From Ancylobacter sp. WKF20 (GTDB lineage: Bacteria; Pseudomonadota; Alphaproteobacteria; Rhizobiales; Xanthobacteraceae): DNA of 64,000 bases. The notes below the pieces were generated by a model that worked only from the letters and a program-made list of their open reading frames with translations, ran no database searches and was not told the DNA's origin. The stretch is taken from the NCBI RefSeq assembly GCF_029760895.1, contig NZ_CP121679.1, positions 186,001 through 250,000 on the forward strand, in the 5' to 3' direction. Positions 24,756 through 34,979 of the stretch are shown one piece after another. Each line of letters starts with the position of its first letter. The first letter of the stretch is position 1. Made by a program: the position numbers and the translations under genes.

Positions 24756-25630
24756 GCCTGATGCTGCTTCATGGCAACCGTCGGCAGGAAGTACTGCGGG
24801 CGGCAGGCTGGGCCCTGTGCGGCGTCGTGGTGCTGGCCGCCCATGGCGGGGCGCTCGCCTATATGCTGGCCGAGCCGCCGATCCACGCCGCCGACGAGCC
24901 CGCCGCCATCATGATCGAGCTCGCCGAGATGCCGGTGGCGCCTGCCGCCGATCCGGTCGAGCTGCCGCCCGGCCCGCAAATGGTCGAGGCGCCCGAGAAG
25001 GTCGAGGAGGAGGTTCCCCCGGACCCGCTCGCCAAGGAAGAGGACGTGCCGCCGCCCGAGCCGGAGCCCGAACAGGAACCGGTGCCGCAGGTGACGGAGA
25101 GCCCGGCGCCCGACATCGAGGTGCCGCTGCCGCCGCCCCCGCCGCTCGCCTCCGAGCTGACACCGCCGGAGAAGAAGCCGGAGCCGCCCAAGGAGCGCCC
25201 GAAGCCCAAGCCCAAGCCGAAGGAGCGGGAGAAGAGCGAGAAGCCGCCAGCGCCGCAGACCTCGGCCGCGCCGTCGCTGAACGCCGCCCCGTCCGACCGC
25301 GTCGCCGCCCCGACCTCGGGCTCGAGCGCCTCGTCGAGCCGTGCGCAGGCGGACTGGCGCTCGCGGCTGATGTCGCATCTCAACCGGCACAAGCGCTACC
25401 CGAATGAGGCGCGCGCCAATGCCGAGCAGGGCCGCCCGCGCGTCGCCTTCTCGATCGACCGCGCCGGCAATGTGACAAGCGTGCGGCTCGCCGGCTCCTC
25501 CGGTAGCGCCAGCCTTGATGAAGAGGCGGTGGCCATGGTGCGCCGCGCCTCGCCGCTGCCGGCCCCGCCGGCGGACATGCCCGGCGGCAGCTTCAGCTTT
25601 ACCGTGCCGGTGCTGTTCAACCTACGCTGA
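24752..25630 (+). CDS. tonB: energy transducer TonB
   Basis: TonB couples the proton-motive force to outer-membrane receptors. The 292-residue protein has an N-terminal anchor (AAGWALCGVVVLAAHGGALAYML, about residues 17-39) and a long Pro/Glu/Lys-rich periplasm-spanning region. The C-terminal TonB fold follows, from WRSRLMSHLNRHKRYPNEAR through VAFSIDRAGNVTSVRLAGSS to SFTVPVLFNLR. It completes the exbB-exbD-tonB operon. No TonB-dependent receptor is encoded beside it, so the cargo is not indicated. Confidence 0.95.
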   Translation: MSLMLLHGNRRQEVLRAAGWALCGVVVLAAHGGALAYMLAEPPIHAADEPAAIMIELAEMPVAPAADPVELPPGPQMVEAPEKVEEEVPPDPLAKEEDVPPPEPEPEQEPVPQVTESPAPDIEVPLPPPPPLASELTPPEKKPEPPKERPKPKPKPKEREKSEKPPAPQTSAAPSLNAAPSDRVAAPTSGSSASSSRAQADWRSRLMSHLNRHKRYPNEARANAEQGRPRVAFSIDRAGNVTSVRLAGSSGSASLDEEAVAMVRRASPLPAPPADMPGGSFSFTVPVLFNLR

Positions 25631-25643
25631 GCCTTACAAACAA

Positions 25644-25671
25644 AAGGGCATCCCGTTGCCGGGATGCCCTT
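25644..25671. terminator. rho-independent terminator after tonB (possibly bidirectional)
   Basis: AAGGGCATCCCG (25644-25655), loop TTGC, CGGGATGCCCTT (25660-25671). The 12-bp perfect stem is followed by TTCGTT on plus and preceded by AAAA, so it could work on both strands. It starts 14 bp after the tonB stop. Confidence 0.9.
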
Positions 25672-25674
25672 CGT

Positions 25675-25797
25675 TCAGAACAGTCGAGCGATGACCATCA
25701 TTGCCGAAAGCCAATCGGGATGTATTTCACATCCCATAGCCAAACGACATGTTGACCCGTCCGACCGGCTGGCTTCGACATAGAAGAATGCACGCAT
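25675..25797 (-). CDS. possible small protein of 40 residues
   Basis: A short open frame starts at ATG 25795-25797 and ends with TGA just before the bidirectional terminator. It would encode MRAFFYVEASRSDGS..., with two Cys (CRLAMGCEIHP) and a hydrophobic C-terminus (SAMMVIARLF). It lies in a tract with clearly lower GC than its surroundings (25672-25968). I recognise no family. It may be a true small gene, a remnant, or chance. The terminator placed directly at its 3' end is the main argument in favour. Confidence 0.3.
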   Translation of the reverse strand: MRAFFYVEASRSDGSTCRLAMGCEIHPDWLSAMMVIARLF

Positions 25798-25968
25798 GTG
25801 CAACTCCCATATCCCGCGCAAGGGTCCCTTACGGTAGCCGCCTTCGCGCGTTGGGCCAGCCTGGGGATTTCATTTAATGCCTTGGGATCCCCAACCGCTG
25901 CGGCTATTTCACATCGGTAACTAGATGGTGAGCGTTCTTCCCTTTGCAAGAGCCGGAAATCGCTCTTT
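25798..25968. other. lower-GC intergenic tract upstream of the small ORF and downstream of metC
   Basis: With the small ORF this makes about 300 bp between tonB and metC without an established gene. Base composition differs from the flanks. The minus-strand frame opposite is open from the metC region to 25698, but its N-terminal part is an off-frame shadow of metC. An unrecognised small RNA or a decayed element is possible. Confidence 0.35.
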
Positions 25969-27156
25969 TCACCTAGCGCTGAGGCGCTCCAGCAGGGCGG
26001 CGAGGTCGTCCCACAGCTCGGCGGGGTCTTCGAGCCCGATGCTGAGGCGCAGCAGCGGGCCGGCATGGGGCCAGGCCGTCGCGCTGCGGATCGCGGCGAT
26101 CTCCTGCGGGGCAACGAGGCTATGCGTGCCGCCCCAGGAGGCACCGATCGCGAACACCTTCAGCCCCGACAGCGCGGCGCCGAGCCGGGCCTCGCAGCCC
26201 GCGTCCAGCACCAGGCTGAACACGCCGGAACCGCCCCTGAAATCGCGGTTATAGGCCGTGTGGCCGGGATGGCTTGGGAGCGCCGGGTGCAGCACCGCCG
26301 CGACGCCGGGCCGGCCGACGAGCCGCCGGGCAAAGTCCTCCGCCACCTGCCCGACATGGGCGAGGCGCACGGCCATGGTCTGGATGCCGCGCAGCGCCAG
26401 CGCGCAGTCATCCGGCGACACGCCGATGCCGAGCGTGCCCATCATCGCCCGCAATTGCCGGTGCAGCGCGATGTCGGCCACGGTGATCGAGCCGAGCAGC
26501 AGGTCGGAATGGCCGCCGACATATTTGGTCAGCGCCTCGCAGGCGAAGTCGGCGCCATGGGCCAGCGGCTTGAACAGCAGCGCCGTCGCCCAGGTGTTGT
26601 CGCAGCCGGTGAGCACGCCGCGCGCGCGGGCCGCGGCGATGAGGGCCGGCACGTCCGGCACTTCCATCGAGCCGGAGCCGGGCGCCTCGATCCAGAGAAG
26701 GCGTGTGCGGGCCTCGATCAGCCCGTCAATACCGGCGCCGATCATCGGGTCATAGACCGTGTGGGCGATGCCGCGCGGTTCGAGATAGTCGGCGCAGAGC
26801 GCGCGCACCGGCGGGTAGGCATTGTCGGGGATCAGCACATGATCGCCCGGCTTCAGCACGGCGAGCATGACCAGCGAGATCGCCGCTTGTCCCGACGGCA
26901 CGATCAGCGTGCGCGCCCCGCCCTGCAGCCGGGTGAGCTGGTCTTCCAACGTGCGCGTGGTCGGCGTGCCGTGCAGGCCATAGGTGTAGCCGTCCGCCCC
27001 GCGCTCCGCGCGGCGCAGGAAGGCCTCGCCATCGGGATAGACGATGGTGGAGGCGCGGTAGGTCGGTACGGCGAGGCTGGCATAGCCTTCCATGGACGCG
27101 GCCGGTGGGTGGACGCAGAGCGTCGCGTCGTGCGTTGTGGCCTTGTCGGTGCTCAT
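25969..27156 (-). CDS. metC: cystathionine beta-lyase (Cys/Met metabolism PLP-dependent enzyme)
   Basis: This 395-residue PLP enzyme cleaves C-S bonds, typically cystathionine to homocysteine, pyruvate and ammonia. The PLP lysine is K211 in CEALTKYVGGHSD, with D186 in CDNTWATAL and the phosphate-cup PSGQAAISL segment. YTYGLHGTPTTRTLEDQL is the family's substrate-side motif. It starts 2 bp after the stop of the ABC ATPase gene, so it is the last gene of the peptide-importer operon. This suggests it acts on an imported sulfur compound or peptide-derived amino acid, which is an inference. Confidence 0.88.
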   Translation of the reverse strand: MSTDKATTHDATLCVHPPAASMEGYASLAVPTYRASTIVYPDGEAFLRRAERGADGYTYGLHGTPTTRTLEDQLTRLQGGARTLIVPSGQAAISLVMLAVLKPGDHVLIPDNAYPPVRALCADYLEPRGIAHTVYDPMIGAGIDGLIEARTRLLWIEAPGSGSMEVPDVPALIAAARARGVLTGCDNTWATALLFKPLAHGADFACEALTKYVGGHSDLLLGSITVADIALHRQLRAMMGTLGIGVSPDDCALALRGIQTMAVRLAHVGQVAEDFARRLVGRPGVAAVLHPALPSHPGHTAYNRDFRGGSGVFSLVLDAGCEARLGAALSGLKVFAIGASWGGTHSLVAPQEIAAIRSATAWPHAGPLLRLSIGLEDPAELWDDLAALLERLSAR

Positions 27157-27158
27157 GG

Positions 27159-28147
<989 letters not shown>

Positions 28148-28151
<4 letters not shown>

Positions 28152-29164
28152 AGGGCAGGCTCCCGGTTGAGCGGCACGCCGTCCTTCAGCGGGTAATGGC
28201 ACAGCGCGAGGCCCAGCTCCGCGCTGGCGCGCCGCGGCGGCACGGTGCGGCAGGTCTCGGTGGCGAAACGGCAGCGCGGCGAGAAGAGGCAGCCCACCGG
28301 CCGGTCGGCAAGGCCCGGCACCACGCCGGGAATGGAAGGCAGCAGGCGCCCGGTCGCCCGCTCCGGCAGCGCCGCCAGCAGCGCCGCCGTATAGGGGTGG
28401 TGCGGGTCGGCGAACAGGCCGCGCGTCGACTGCATCTCGATCTGCTGCCCGGCATATTGCACGCAGACCCGCTGCGAGGTCTCCGCCACCACGCCCATGT
28501 CATGGGTGATGAGCACGAGGCCGACGCCGCTCTCCTTCTGCAACCGCAGCAGGAGGTCGAGGATCTGCGCCTGGATGGTGACATCCAGCGCGGTGGTCGG
28601 CTCGTCGGCGATGATGAGCTTCGGGTTGCAGGCGAGCGCCATGGCGATCATCACCCGCTGGCTCATGCCGCCGGAAAGCTGGTGTGGGAAGGCTTTCAGC
28701 CGTCGCTCCGGTTCGGGAATGCCGACGAGGTCCAGCAGTTCGACCGCCCGCTTCTGCCGTTCCGCGCGGGAGAGGTCGAGATGGGTCGCCATCGCCTCGC
28801 GGATCTGGAAGCCGACGGTAAAGCACGGGTTGAGGCTCGACATCGGCTCCTGAAAGATCATGGCGATGTCGCGCCCGATGATCTTGCGCCGCTCGCGGGC
28901 GGAGAGGGTGAGCAGGTCGCGCCCGGCGAAGCTCGCCTGGTCGGCGGTCACCTTGGCGGTCCAGGGCAGCAGGCCCATCACCGCCAGCATGGCGACCGAC
29001 TTGCCCGAGCCGCTTTCGCCGACAATGGCAACCAGCTCGCCCTCGGCCACGTCGAGATCGACCCCGTCGACCGCCTTGAACGGCCCGCGCGAGGTCGAAA
29101 ACGTCACCGACAGGTTGCGGATGGAGAGCAGGGGAGCGGTGGTTCCGGTCATGGTTCCCGTCAT
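28148..29164 (-). CDS. dipeptide/oligopeptide ABC transporter ATP-binding protein (DppD-like)
   Basis: This is the first ATPase of the pair, 338 residues. Walker A is IVGESGSGKSVAMLAVMG, signature LSGGMSQRVMIAMALA, Walker B LIIADEPTTALDVTIQAQ, and C-terminal CLFSPRCRFATETC is the DppD/OppD Cys motif. The N-terminus carries a near-repeat MTGTMTGTT, so either ATG 29164 or ATG 29152 may be used. The first lies 3 bp after the permease stop. Confidence 0.92.
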
Positions 29165-29167
29165 GGC

Positions 29168-30100
29168 TCAGCTCCGCCGCAGCTTGGGATCGAGCGCGTC
29201 GCGCAGGCCGTCGCCCATCAGGTTGATGGCGACCACGGTGACGAGGATGGCGAGGCCCGGCAGCGTCACGATCCACGGCGCGGCGCGGATGAATTCGCGG
29301 CTGTCGGCGAGCATGGCGCCCCATTCCGGCGTCGGCGGCTGCGCGCCGAGACCGAGAAAGCCGAGCGCGGCGGCTTCCAGAATGGCGTCGGAAATGCCGA
29401 GCGCCGCCTGCACGATGAGCGGGGCGAGGCAGTTCGGCAGCACGGTGACGAACATCAGCCGCAGCTTGCCGACGCCGGCGACTTGCGCGGCGATGACATA
29501 TTCCTTCGACAGCTCCGCCAGCGCCGCCGCGCGCACCAGCCGCACATAGCGCGGCAGATAGACGACGGTAACGGCGACGATGGTGTTGACGAGGCTCGGG
29601 CCGAGCACGGCGACGACGAGGATGGCGAGCACGAGGCTCGGGATCGCCACCACGAGGTCCATGATGCGCATCACGACCACCTCGACGATGCCGCGCAGGA
29701 AGGCGCTGGCGAGGCCCAGCACGATGCCGACCACGACCGAGACCAGCATCACCGACAGGCCGATGCCGAGCGAGATGCGCGCGCCATAGATCAGGCGCGA
29801 GAGCACGTCGCGGCCCACCGCATCGGTGCCGAAGGGGAACTGCCAGGTGCCGCCCGCCCAGACCGGCGGCTGCTGCACATGCTGGCGGAACTGCTCGATC
29901 GGCGAATGCGGAGCCACGAAGGGCGCGAACAGCGCGAGCAGGGCGATGAACACCACCACGGCGAGGCCGAGCACGGCGCCGCGATTCTCGCTGAAGGCGG
30001 ACCAGAAGGCGCGCAGCGGCGATTGTTCCGCCGGCACGCTCTCGACCGGCGGCACCGCGCCCGGGAGGACCGGGGCGACGTTGAGGGCTTCATCCGCCAT
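29168..30100 (-). CDS. dipeptide/oligopeptide ABC transporter permease (DppC-like)
   Basis: This 310-residue inner-membrane permease has an N-terminal TM (GAVLGLAVVVFIALLALFAPF) and the typical FGTDAVGRDVLSRLIYGARISL segment after it. Further TMs lead to the EAA loop ELSKEYVIAAQVAGVGKLRL, then LEAAALGFLGLG and the conserved C-terminus LMGDGLRDALDPKLRR. It overlaps the DppB-like gene by 11 bp and forms the heterodimeric channel with it. Confidence 0.93.
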   Translation of the reverse strand: MADEALNVAPVLPGAVPPVESVPAEQSPLRAFWSAFSENRGAVLGLAVVVFIALLALFAPFVAPHSPIEQFRQHVQQPPVWAGGTWQFPFGTDAVGRDVLSRLIYGARISLGIGLSVMLVSVVVGIVLGLASAFLRGIVEVVVMRIMDLVVAIPSLVLAILVVAVLGPSLVNTIVAVTVVYLPRYVRLVRAAALAELSKEYVIAAQVAGVGKLRLMFVTVLPNCLAPLIVQAALGISDAILEAAALGFLGLGAQPPTPEWGAMLADSREFIRAAPWIVTLPGLAILVTVVAINLMGDGLRDALDPKLRRS

Positions 30101-31103
30101 GCCGGATCCTCGGGTTGATCGCGACGTAGAGCATGTCGACGATGAGGTTGACGAGGATGACGATGCCCGAGATCAGCATGATGCCGCCCTGCAGCGCCGG
30201 GTAGTCGCGCCGGGCAATCGACTCGATCAGCCATTTGCCGACGCCGGGCCAGGCGAAGATGGTCTCGGTCAGCACCGCGCCGGCGAGCAGCGTGCCGGTC
30301 TGCAGGCCGATGACGGTGATGACCGGGATCAGCGCGTTGCGCAGCGCGTGCAGGCCCACCACGCGCAACGGCGACAGGCCCTTGGCGCGGGCGGTGCGCA
30401 CATAGTCCTCGCCGAGCACTTCCAGCATGGAGGAGCGCGTCATGCGGGCGATCACCGCGAGCGGGATGGTGCCGAGCACGATGGAGGGCAGCACGAGATG
30501 CGCCAGCGCCGCGCCGAAGGCGCCTTCCTGATCGGAGAGCAGGCTGTCGATCAGCATGAAGCCGGTGACCGGCTCGAAATAGTAGTTGATCAGGTCCATG
30601 CGGCCGGAGACCGGGGTCAGCCCGAGATATTCCGACATGAACATGATGAGCAGCAGACCCCACCAGAAGATCGGCATGGAGTAGCCGGCGAGCGCCACGG
30701 TCATCACCGCATGGTCGAACACCGAGCCGCGCTTGACGGCGGCCAGCACGCCGGCCGGCAGGCCGAGCACGACGGCGAAGATCAGCGCGCAGAAGGCGAG
30801 TTCCAGCGTCGCCGGGAACAGCACGGCGAATTCCTGGATCACCGGCGTCTTGGTGACGATCGACACGCCGAAATCGCCATGCACGATGCCGTTGGCATAG
30901 TCGAGGAACTGCTTCCACACCGGCTGGTCGAGGCCGAGTTCATGGCGCAGCAGGGCGAGGCGTTCGGGCGCGATGCCGCGCTCGCCGGTACGGGCCTCGA
31001 TCGGGTCGCCGGGCACCAGGCGCACCGCGACGAAGGTGACGAACATCAGCGCCACGAAAGTCGGCAGCGTCAGCGCGACGCGGCGGAGAATGAAACGGAA
31101 CAT
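30090..31103 (-). CDS. dipeptide/oligopeptide ABC transporter permease (DppB-like)
   Basis: This 337-residue permease has the canonical start MFRFILRRVALTLPTFVALMFVTF and a DPIEARTG-type periplasmic loop. The EAA motif segment LGEDYVRTARAKGLSPLRV and C-terminal INLIVDMLYVAINPRIRHGG-like residues are also present. It pairs with the DppC-like subunit. A 270-bp gap with stem-loops separates it from the substrate-binding gene, a common arrangement that sets a higher level of binding protein than permease. Confidence 0.93.
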   Translation of the reverse strand: MFRFILRRVALTLPTFVALMFVTFVAVRLVPGDPIEARTGERGIAPERLALLRHELGLDQPVWKQFLDYANGIVHGDFGVSIVTKTPVIQEFAVLFPATLELAFCALIFAVVLGLPAGVLAAVKRGSVFDHAVMTVALAGYSMPIFWWGLLLIMFMSEYLGLTPVSGRMDLINYYFEPVTGFMLIDSLLSDQEGAFGAALAHLVLPSIVLGTIPLAVIARMTRSSMLEVLGEDYVRTARAKGLSPLRVVGLHALRNALIPVITVIGLQTGTLLAGAVLTETIFAWPGVGKWLIESIARRDYPALQGGIMLISGIVILVNLIVDMLYVAINPRIRHGG

Positions 31104-31373
31104 GGAATTCCCGGGCTTGGGATCGCCGGCGTCACACGCGGGAGGGCGCTCCGCGACGGGCGGGGGCGATCATGACGGGCACATCAGGACAGGCGCATAT
31201 CGCCGGCCGTCTCGGGACGCGCCACAGAGGTCGATGCGCAGGGCCGCCCGAGGGCCGGCCGCAGGCCGGCCGACAACCGCGCCGGCATCGCCGTGCGTCT
31301 AGAGGCGGACACGCCGCGTGTCTTGCCGAAAGGCACGGTGCCGGCGGCGCTCCCGCCGCCGGCACCGCGTTCG
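31104..31373 (-). promoter_or_regulatory. stem-loops between the substrate-binding gene and the permease genes
   Basis: Just after the SBP stop is a perfect 13-bp stem, GGTGCCGGCGGCG (31337-31349) with CGCCGCCGGCACC (31354-31366), loop CTCC. A second hairpin GGCCGGCC-GCA-GGCCGGCC lies at 31253-31271. No U-tract follows. Such elements usually stabilise the upstream mRNA or partly terminate, raising SBP over permease expression (established for similar operons, inferred here). No gene is seen in the gap. Confidence 0.65.
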
Positions 31374-32972
31374 TCACTTCAGGTCGACGCCATAGAACTC
31401 GTGGCGGCCGAGCGGGCTCACCTTGTAGTCCACGACTTCCTTGCGGGTCGGCTCATAGACCACCGAATGGGCGATGGTGAACCACGGCGCCTCTTCCTTC
31501 ACGATGACCTGCGCCTGCTCATAGAGCTTGGTGCGCTCGGCGACGTCCGAAATGGTCTTCGCCTTGTTGATCAGGTCGTCGAACTCCTTGTTGCACCACT
31601 TGGACAGGTTCTGCCCGCCCGGACGGGCGGCGGCGCAGCCAAGCAGGAAGAAGAAGTTGTCCGGGTCGCCATTGTCGCCGGTCCAGCCGAGCTGGCCGGT
31701 CATGTGCTCGCCCTGCTGCAGGCGCTTGCGGTACTCGCCCCACTCATAGGAGACGAGCTTGGCATTGACGCCGATCTTGGCGAGGTCCGACTGCATCATT
31801 TCGGCGATGCGCTTGGCGTTCGGATTGTAGGGGCGCTGCACCGGCATCCACCACAGGTCGATGTCGAGCGGCGTCTTAACGCCGGCCGCCGCGAGCATGG
31901 CCTTCGCCTTCTCGGGGTCGAACGGGTAGTCCTTGATGGTCGTGTTGTAGGACCAGATGGTCGGCGGGATCGGGTTGATCGCGGCCTGGCCGGCGCCCTG
32001 GTACACGTCCTTGATGATGGCGGCCTTGTCGATCGCCATGTTGAAGGCCTGACGGACCTCCTTCTTGTCGAAGGGCGGCTTCTGCGTGTTGAACGACAGA
32101 TAGCCGATGTTGAGGCCCGGCTGGGAGATCAGGTTGACCACCGGATCGGTCTTCAGCGCGGCGATGTCGGCCGGGTTCGGCGCGATCATCACATGGCACT
32201 CGCCCTTCTTCAGCTTGGCGTAGCGCGCGGTCGGGTCGGGGGTGATGGCGTAGACGAGGTTGTCCACCTTGGCCGGGCCGCCCCAATAGGCCGGGAAGGC
32301 CTTGAAGCGGATCACCGCGTCCTTCTGATAGGCGACGAACGAGAACGGGCCGGTGCCGACCGGGATCTGGTCGAACTGTTCGGGCGTGCCCTTCTTCAGC
32401 AGGAAGTCGGCATATTCCTTCGACATGATGGTGCCGAAGTCCATGGCGAGGTTCGCCAGCATGGGCGCGTTCGGCTCGGTCAGGGTGAACTTGACCGTGT
32501 AGTCGTCCACCTTGTCGATCGACTTGAGCAGGTCGGGCATGCTCATGTCGTTGAAGTAGTCATACGCGCCGCCCGTGACCTTGTGGTACGGGTTCTCCGG
32601 CTTCCACTGCCGCTCGAACGAGAACAGCACGTCATCCGCGTTGAAGTCGCGGGTGGGGGTGAAGCCGTTGACGCCGGAGTGGAATTTCACGCCCTTGCGC
32701 AGCTTGAAGGTGAGTTCCTTGCCGTCCGGGCTCACGGTCCAGCTCTCGGCGAGGCTGGGCACCACCTTGGTCGAGCCGCGCTCAAATTCGACGAGCTGGT
32801 TGTAGACCGGGCGGGCCGCATCGAAGCTGGTGCCGGTGGTGTTGAGCGCCGGGGTGAAGTTCTCCGGGCTGCCTTCGGAGCAGTAGACCAGCGTCTTGGC
32901 GGCGAAAGCCGGCGCCGACAGGACCGTGAGCATCGCGGCGGCAAGCGCCACCTTGGGAGTGATTACCCGCAT
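31374..32972 (-). CDS. dipeptide-type ABC transporter periplasmic substrate-binding protein (DppA-like, SBP family 5)
   Basis: This 532-residue SBP_bac_5 protein has signal peptide VALAAAMLTVLSAPAFAA and then KTLVYCSEGSPENFTPALNT, which resembles DppA. The family core is seen in the segments LAESWTVSPDGKELTFKLRKG, RDFNADDVLFSFERQ and PVGTGPFSFV. I chose ATG 32972, with GAGGGG 8 bp before it. The minus-strand frame stays open far upstream, but only as antisense of gcdH. It binds substrate in the periplasm and delivers it to the DppB/C-like channel. Dipeptides are likely from family resemblance, but heme, ALA or other peptides cannot be excluded. Confidence 0.93.
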   Translation of the reverse strand: MRVITPKVALAAAMLTVLSAPAFAAKTLVYCSEGSPENFTPALNTTGTSFDAARPVYNQLVEFERGSTKVVPSLAESWTVSPDGKELTFKLRKGVKFHSGVNGFTPTRDFNADDVLFSFERQWKPENPYHKVTGGAYDYFNDMSMPDLLKSIDKVDDYTVKFTLTEPNAPMLANLAMDFGTIMSKEYADFLLKKGTPEQFDQIPVGTGPFSFVAYQKDAVIRFKAFPAYWGGPAKVDNLVYAITPDPTARYAKLKKGECHVMIAPNPADIAALKTDPVVNLISQPGLNIGYLSFNTQKPPFDKKEVRQAFNMAIDKAAIIKDVYQGAGQAAINPIPPTIWSYNTTIKDYPFDPEKAKAMLAAAGVKTPLDIDLWWMPVQRPYNPNAKRIAEMMQSDLAKIGVNAKLVSYEWGEYRKRLQQGEHMTGQLGWTGDNGDPDNFFFLLGCAAARPGGQNLSKWCNKEFDDLINKAKTISDVAERTKLYEQAQVIVKEEAPWFTIAHSVVYEPTRKEVVDYKVSPLGRHEFYGVDLK

Positions 32973-33227
32973 AGAAAAGACCCCTCTAATGGAACGAAGC
33001 GGCGCCCTGCCCATTGTGTGGGCCGGCCTGTTGTTTGATCTCCGTCGCTCCTGCGTGAAATCAATCACGTGTCCGAGGGTTGCGCAATCGCGCTCTGCCC
33101 CCCGACCTAAGTCGTAGGACCCAAGGCCGCGCCTTCCCGCGAGGCCTCCCGACGTGCATGGCGCCGTGCGAAGTTGTAAGAGCATGGCATCCGGCGCGCT
33201 CCGCCGGCTGATGGGAGAACTCCGCTC

Positions 33228-34460
33228 ATGAGTGCCGCGCCTGCCGCTGTTTCCAACGCCCCGGCCGAGACCAAGGCCCCCCGCGCCAGCTTCGACTGGG
33301 CCGACCCGTTCGACCTCGACGGCCAGCTCACCGAGGAAGAGCGCCTCGTCCGCGACACGGCGCGCGACTATGCACAGGAAAAGCTGCTGCCGCGCGTGAC
33401 CTCCGCCTATATGGAGGAGCGCTTCGACCGCGACATCATGAACGAGATGGGCGAACTCGGCCTGCTCGGGCCGACCATCCCCGAAGAATATGGCGGCGCC
33501 GGCCTCGGCTATGTGTCCTATGGCCTCGTCGCCCGCGAGGTGGAGCGCGTCGATTCCGGCTACCGCTCGGCCATGAGCGTGCAGTCCTCGCTGGTCATGC
33601 ACCCGATCAACGCCTTCGGCACCGAGGCGCAGAAGCGCAAATTCCTGCCGAAACTCGCCACCGGCGAATGGGTCGGCTGCTTCGGCCTCACCGAGCCGGA
33701 TGCGGGCTCGGACCCGTCGGGCATGCGCACCCGCGCCGAGAGGATCGACGGCGGCTATCGCCTCTCCGGCACCAAGATGTGGATCACCAACTCGCCCATC
33801 GCCGATGTCGCGGTGGTCTGGGCGAAGTCGGCGGCGCATGACGGGGAGATTCGCGGCTTCCTCGTCGAGCGCGGCATGAAGGGGTTCACCACGCCGAAGA
33901 TCGAGGGCAAGCTCAGCCTGCGCGCCTCCGTCACCGGCGAAATCGTGCTCGATGGCGTCGAGCTGCCGGAGGAAAACATCCTGCCCGGCGCTTCCGGCCT
34001 CAAGGGCCCGTTCTCCTGCCTCAACCGCGCCCGTTACGGCATTGGCTGGGGCACGATGGGCGCGGCGGAAGCCTGCTACGCCGCCGCGCGCGGCTACACG
34101 CTCGAGCGCAAGCAGTTCGGCAAGCCGCTGGCAGCCACCCAGCTGATCCAGAAGAAGCTGGCGGACATGGCGACCGAGATCACCCTTGGCCTGCAGCTCG
34201 CGCTTCAGGCGGGCCGGCTGTTCGATGCCGGGCGGCTGCCGGTGGAGTCCATCTCCATGCTGAAGCGCAACAATTGCGGCAAGGCGCTCGACATTGCCCG
34301 CGCCGCCCGCGACATGCATGGCGGCAACGGCATCTCGTCCGAGTACCCGGTGATGCGCCACATGATCAATCTGGAGACGGTGAACACCTATGAGGGCACG
34401 CATGACATTCATGCGCTGATCCTCGGCCGGGCGATCACCGGCCATCAGGCGTTTTTCTGA
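33228..34460 (+). CDS. gcdH: glutaryl-CoA dehydrogenase (acyl-CoA dehydrogenase family)
   Basis: GcdH oxidatively decarboxylates glutaryl-CoA to crotonyl-CoA in lysine/tryptophan degradation. The 410-residue protein has [19 protein letters not shown] near the N-terminus, [19 protein letters not shown] (FAD/substrate), [18 protein letters not shown] and the catalytic base E389 in [20 protein letters not shown]. These match the glutaryl-CoA rather than the short-chain subgroup. GGGAGAA lies before the ATG. It diverges from the peptide-importer operon and is followed by a convergent Rrf2 gene. Confidence 0.93.
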   Translation: MSAAPAAVSNAPAETKAPRASFDWADPFDLDGQLTEEERLVRDTARDYAQEKLLPRVTSAYMEERFDRDIMNEMGELGLLGPTIPEEYGGAGLGYVSYGLVAREVERVDSGYRSAMSVQSSLVMHPINAFGTEAQKRKFLPKLATGEWVGCFGLTEPDAGSDPSGMRTRAERIDGGYRLSGTKMWITNSPIADVAVVWAKSAAHDGEIRGFLVERGMKGFTTPKIEGKLSLRASVTGEIVLDGVELPEENILPGASGLKGPFSCLNRARYGIGWGTMGAAEACYAAARGYTLERKQFGKPLAATQLIQKKLADMATEITLGLQLALQAGRLFDAGRLPVESISMLKRNNCGKALDIARAARDMHGGNGISSEYPVMRHMINLETVNTYEGTHDIHALILGRAITGHQAFF

Positions 34461-34514
34461 GCCCCGCTGCCGGGGACGTGCCGCTTGCGGTCCTTCCGCA
34501 GCCGGCACCTCCGG

Positions 34515-34979
34515 TCAGCGCAGCGCGTCGATGTCGATGCTGTCCTGCCCGGGCCGATCGCCTGTGCTGGCGCGGACGAGTTCGCCGAGCGTGAGCGTAT
34601 CCAGCACGCCGGCGACAGCGGCATTCACCTGGCTCATCGTGGTGCGGACCCCGCACAGTCCGGGGTCGTCGCAATCCTCGCACGGCACCGCGCTGTCGGA
34701 AGCGGTGCAGGGCAGGCGGGCCATGGGAATTTCCAACGCGCGCATGATCTCGCCGACACGGATGACGGAGGGGCATCGTGTCAGCGCGTAGCCGCCACCG
34801 GGACCCTTCTTCGAACGGACCAGACCCGCGGCCCGAAGCTCCAGTAGAATGCCGTTCAGGAACTGCTTGGGAATGTGATTGGCGTTGGCAATGTCCTGGC
34901 CCAGAGCGGTAGCGCCTCCCGCGTGGCGCGCCAGAAACATCATCGCCTTGAGACCGTATTTGCCCTTGTTGGTCAGCAT
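34515..34979 (-). CDS. Rrf2 family transcriptional regulator with Cys cluster
   Basis: This 154-residue winged-helix regulator has an N-terminal HTH (NKGKYGLKAMMFLARHAGG, then IPKQFLNGILLELRAAGLV) and wing KKGPGGGYALTR. The dimer/sensor region carries C91, C100, C103 and C109 (plus C69), similar in placement to the Fe-S ligands of IscR, NsrR and RirA. It may sense iron-sulfur status, NO or redox. No target is obvious among its neighbours (gcdH on one side, a helicase on the other). Confidence 0.87.
   Translation of the reverse strand: MLTNKGKYGLKAMMFLARHAGGATALGQDIANANHIPKQFLNGILLELRAAGLVRSKKGPGGGYALTRCPSVIRVGEIMRALEIPMARLPCTASDSAVPCEDCDDPGLCGVRTTMSQVNAAVAGVLDTLTLGELVRASTGDRPGQDSIDIDALR

Noticed and set aside
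25698..26144. 148-codon minus-strand frame across the metC 3' end
   Set aside because: Its first half is an off-frame shadow of metC; only the shorter ORF at 25675-25797 in another frame was kept, at low confidence.
28196..30118. 640-codon plus-strand frame opposite the ABC ATPase and permease genes
   Set aside because: Low-complexity His/Asp/Arg-rich composition, no domain, and the opposite strand holds canonical ABC genes.
32991..33015. GGAAC-N16-CATT resembling an EcfG promoter upstream of gcdH
   Set aside because: The -10 element is CATT rather than CGTT, and it lies more than 210 bp from the start codon.
32973..34508. N-terminal extension of the substrate-binding protein to over 1000 residues
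   Set aside because: The extra part is antisense to gcdH, while a signal peptide and GAGGGG ribosome site mark ATG 32972 as the start.
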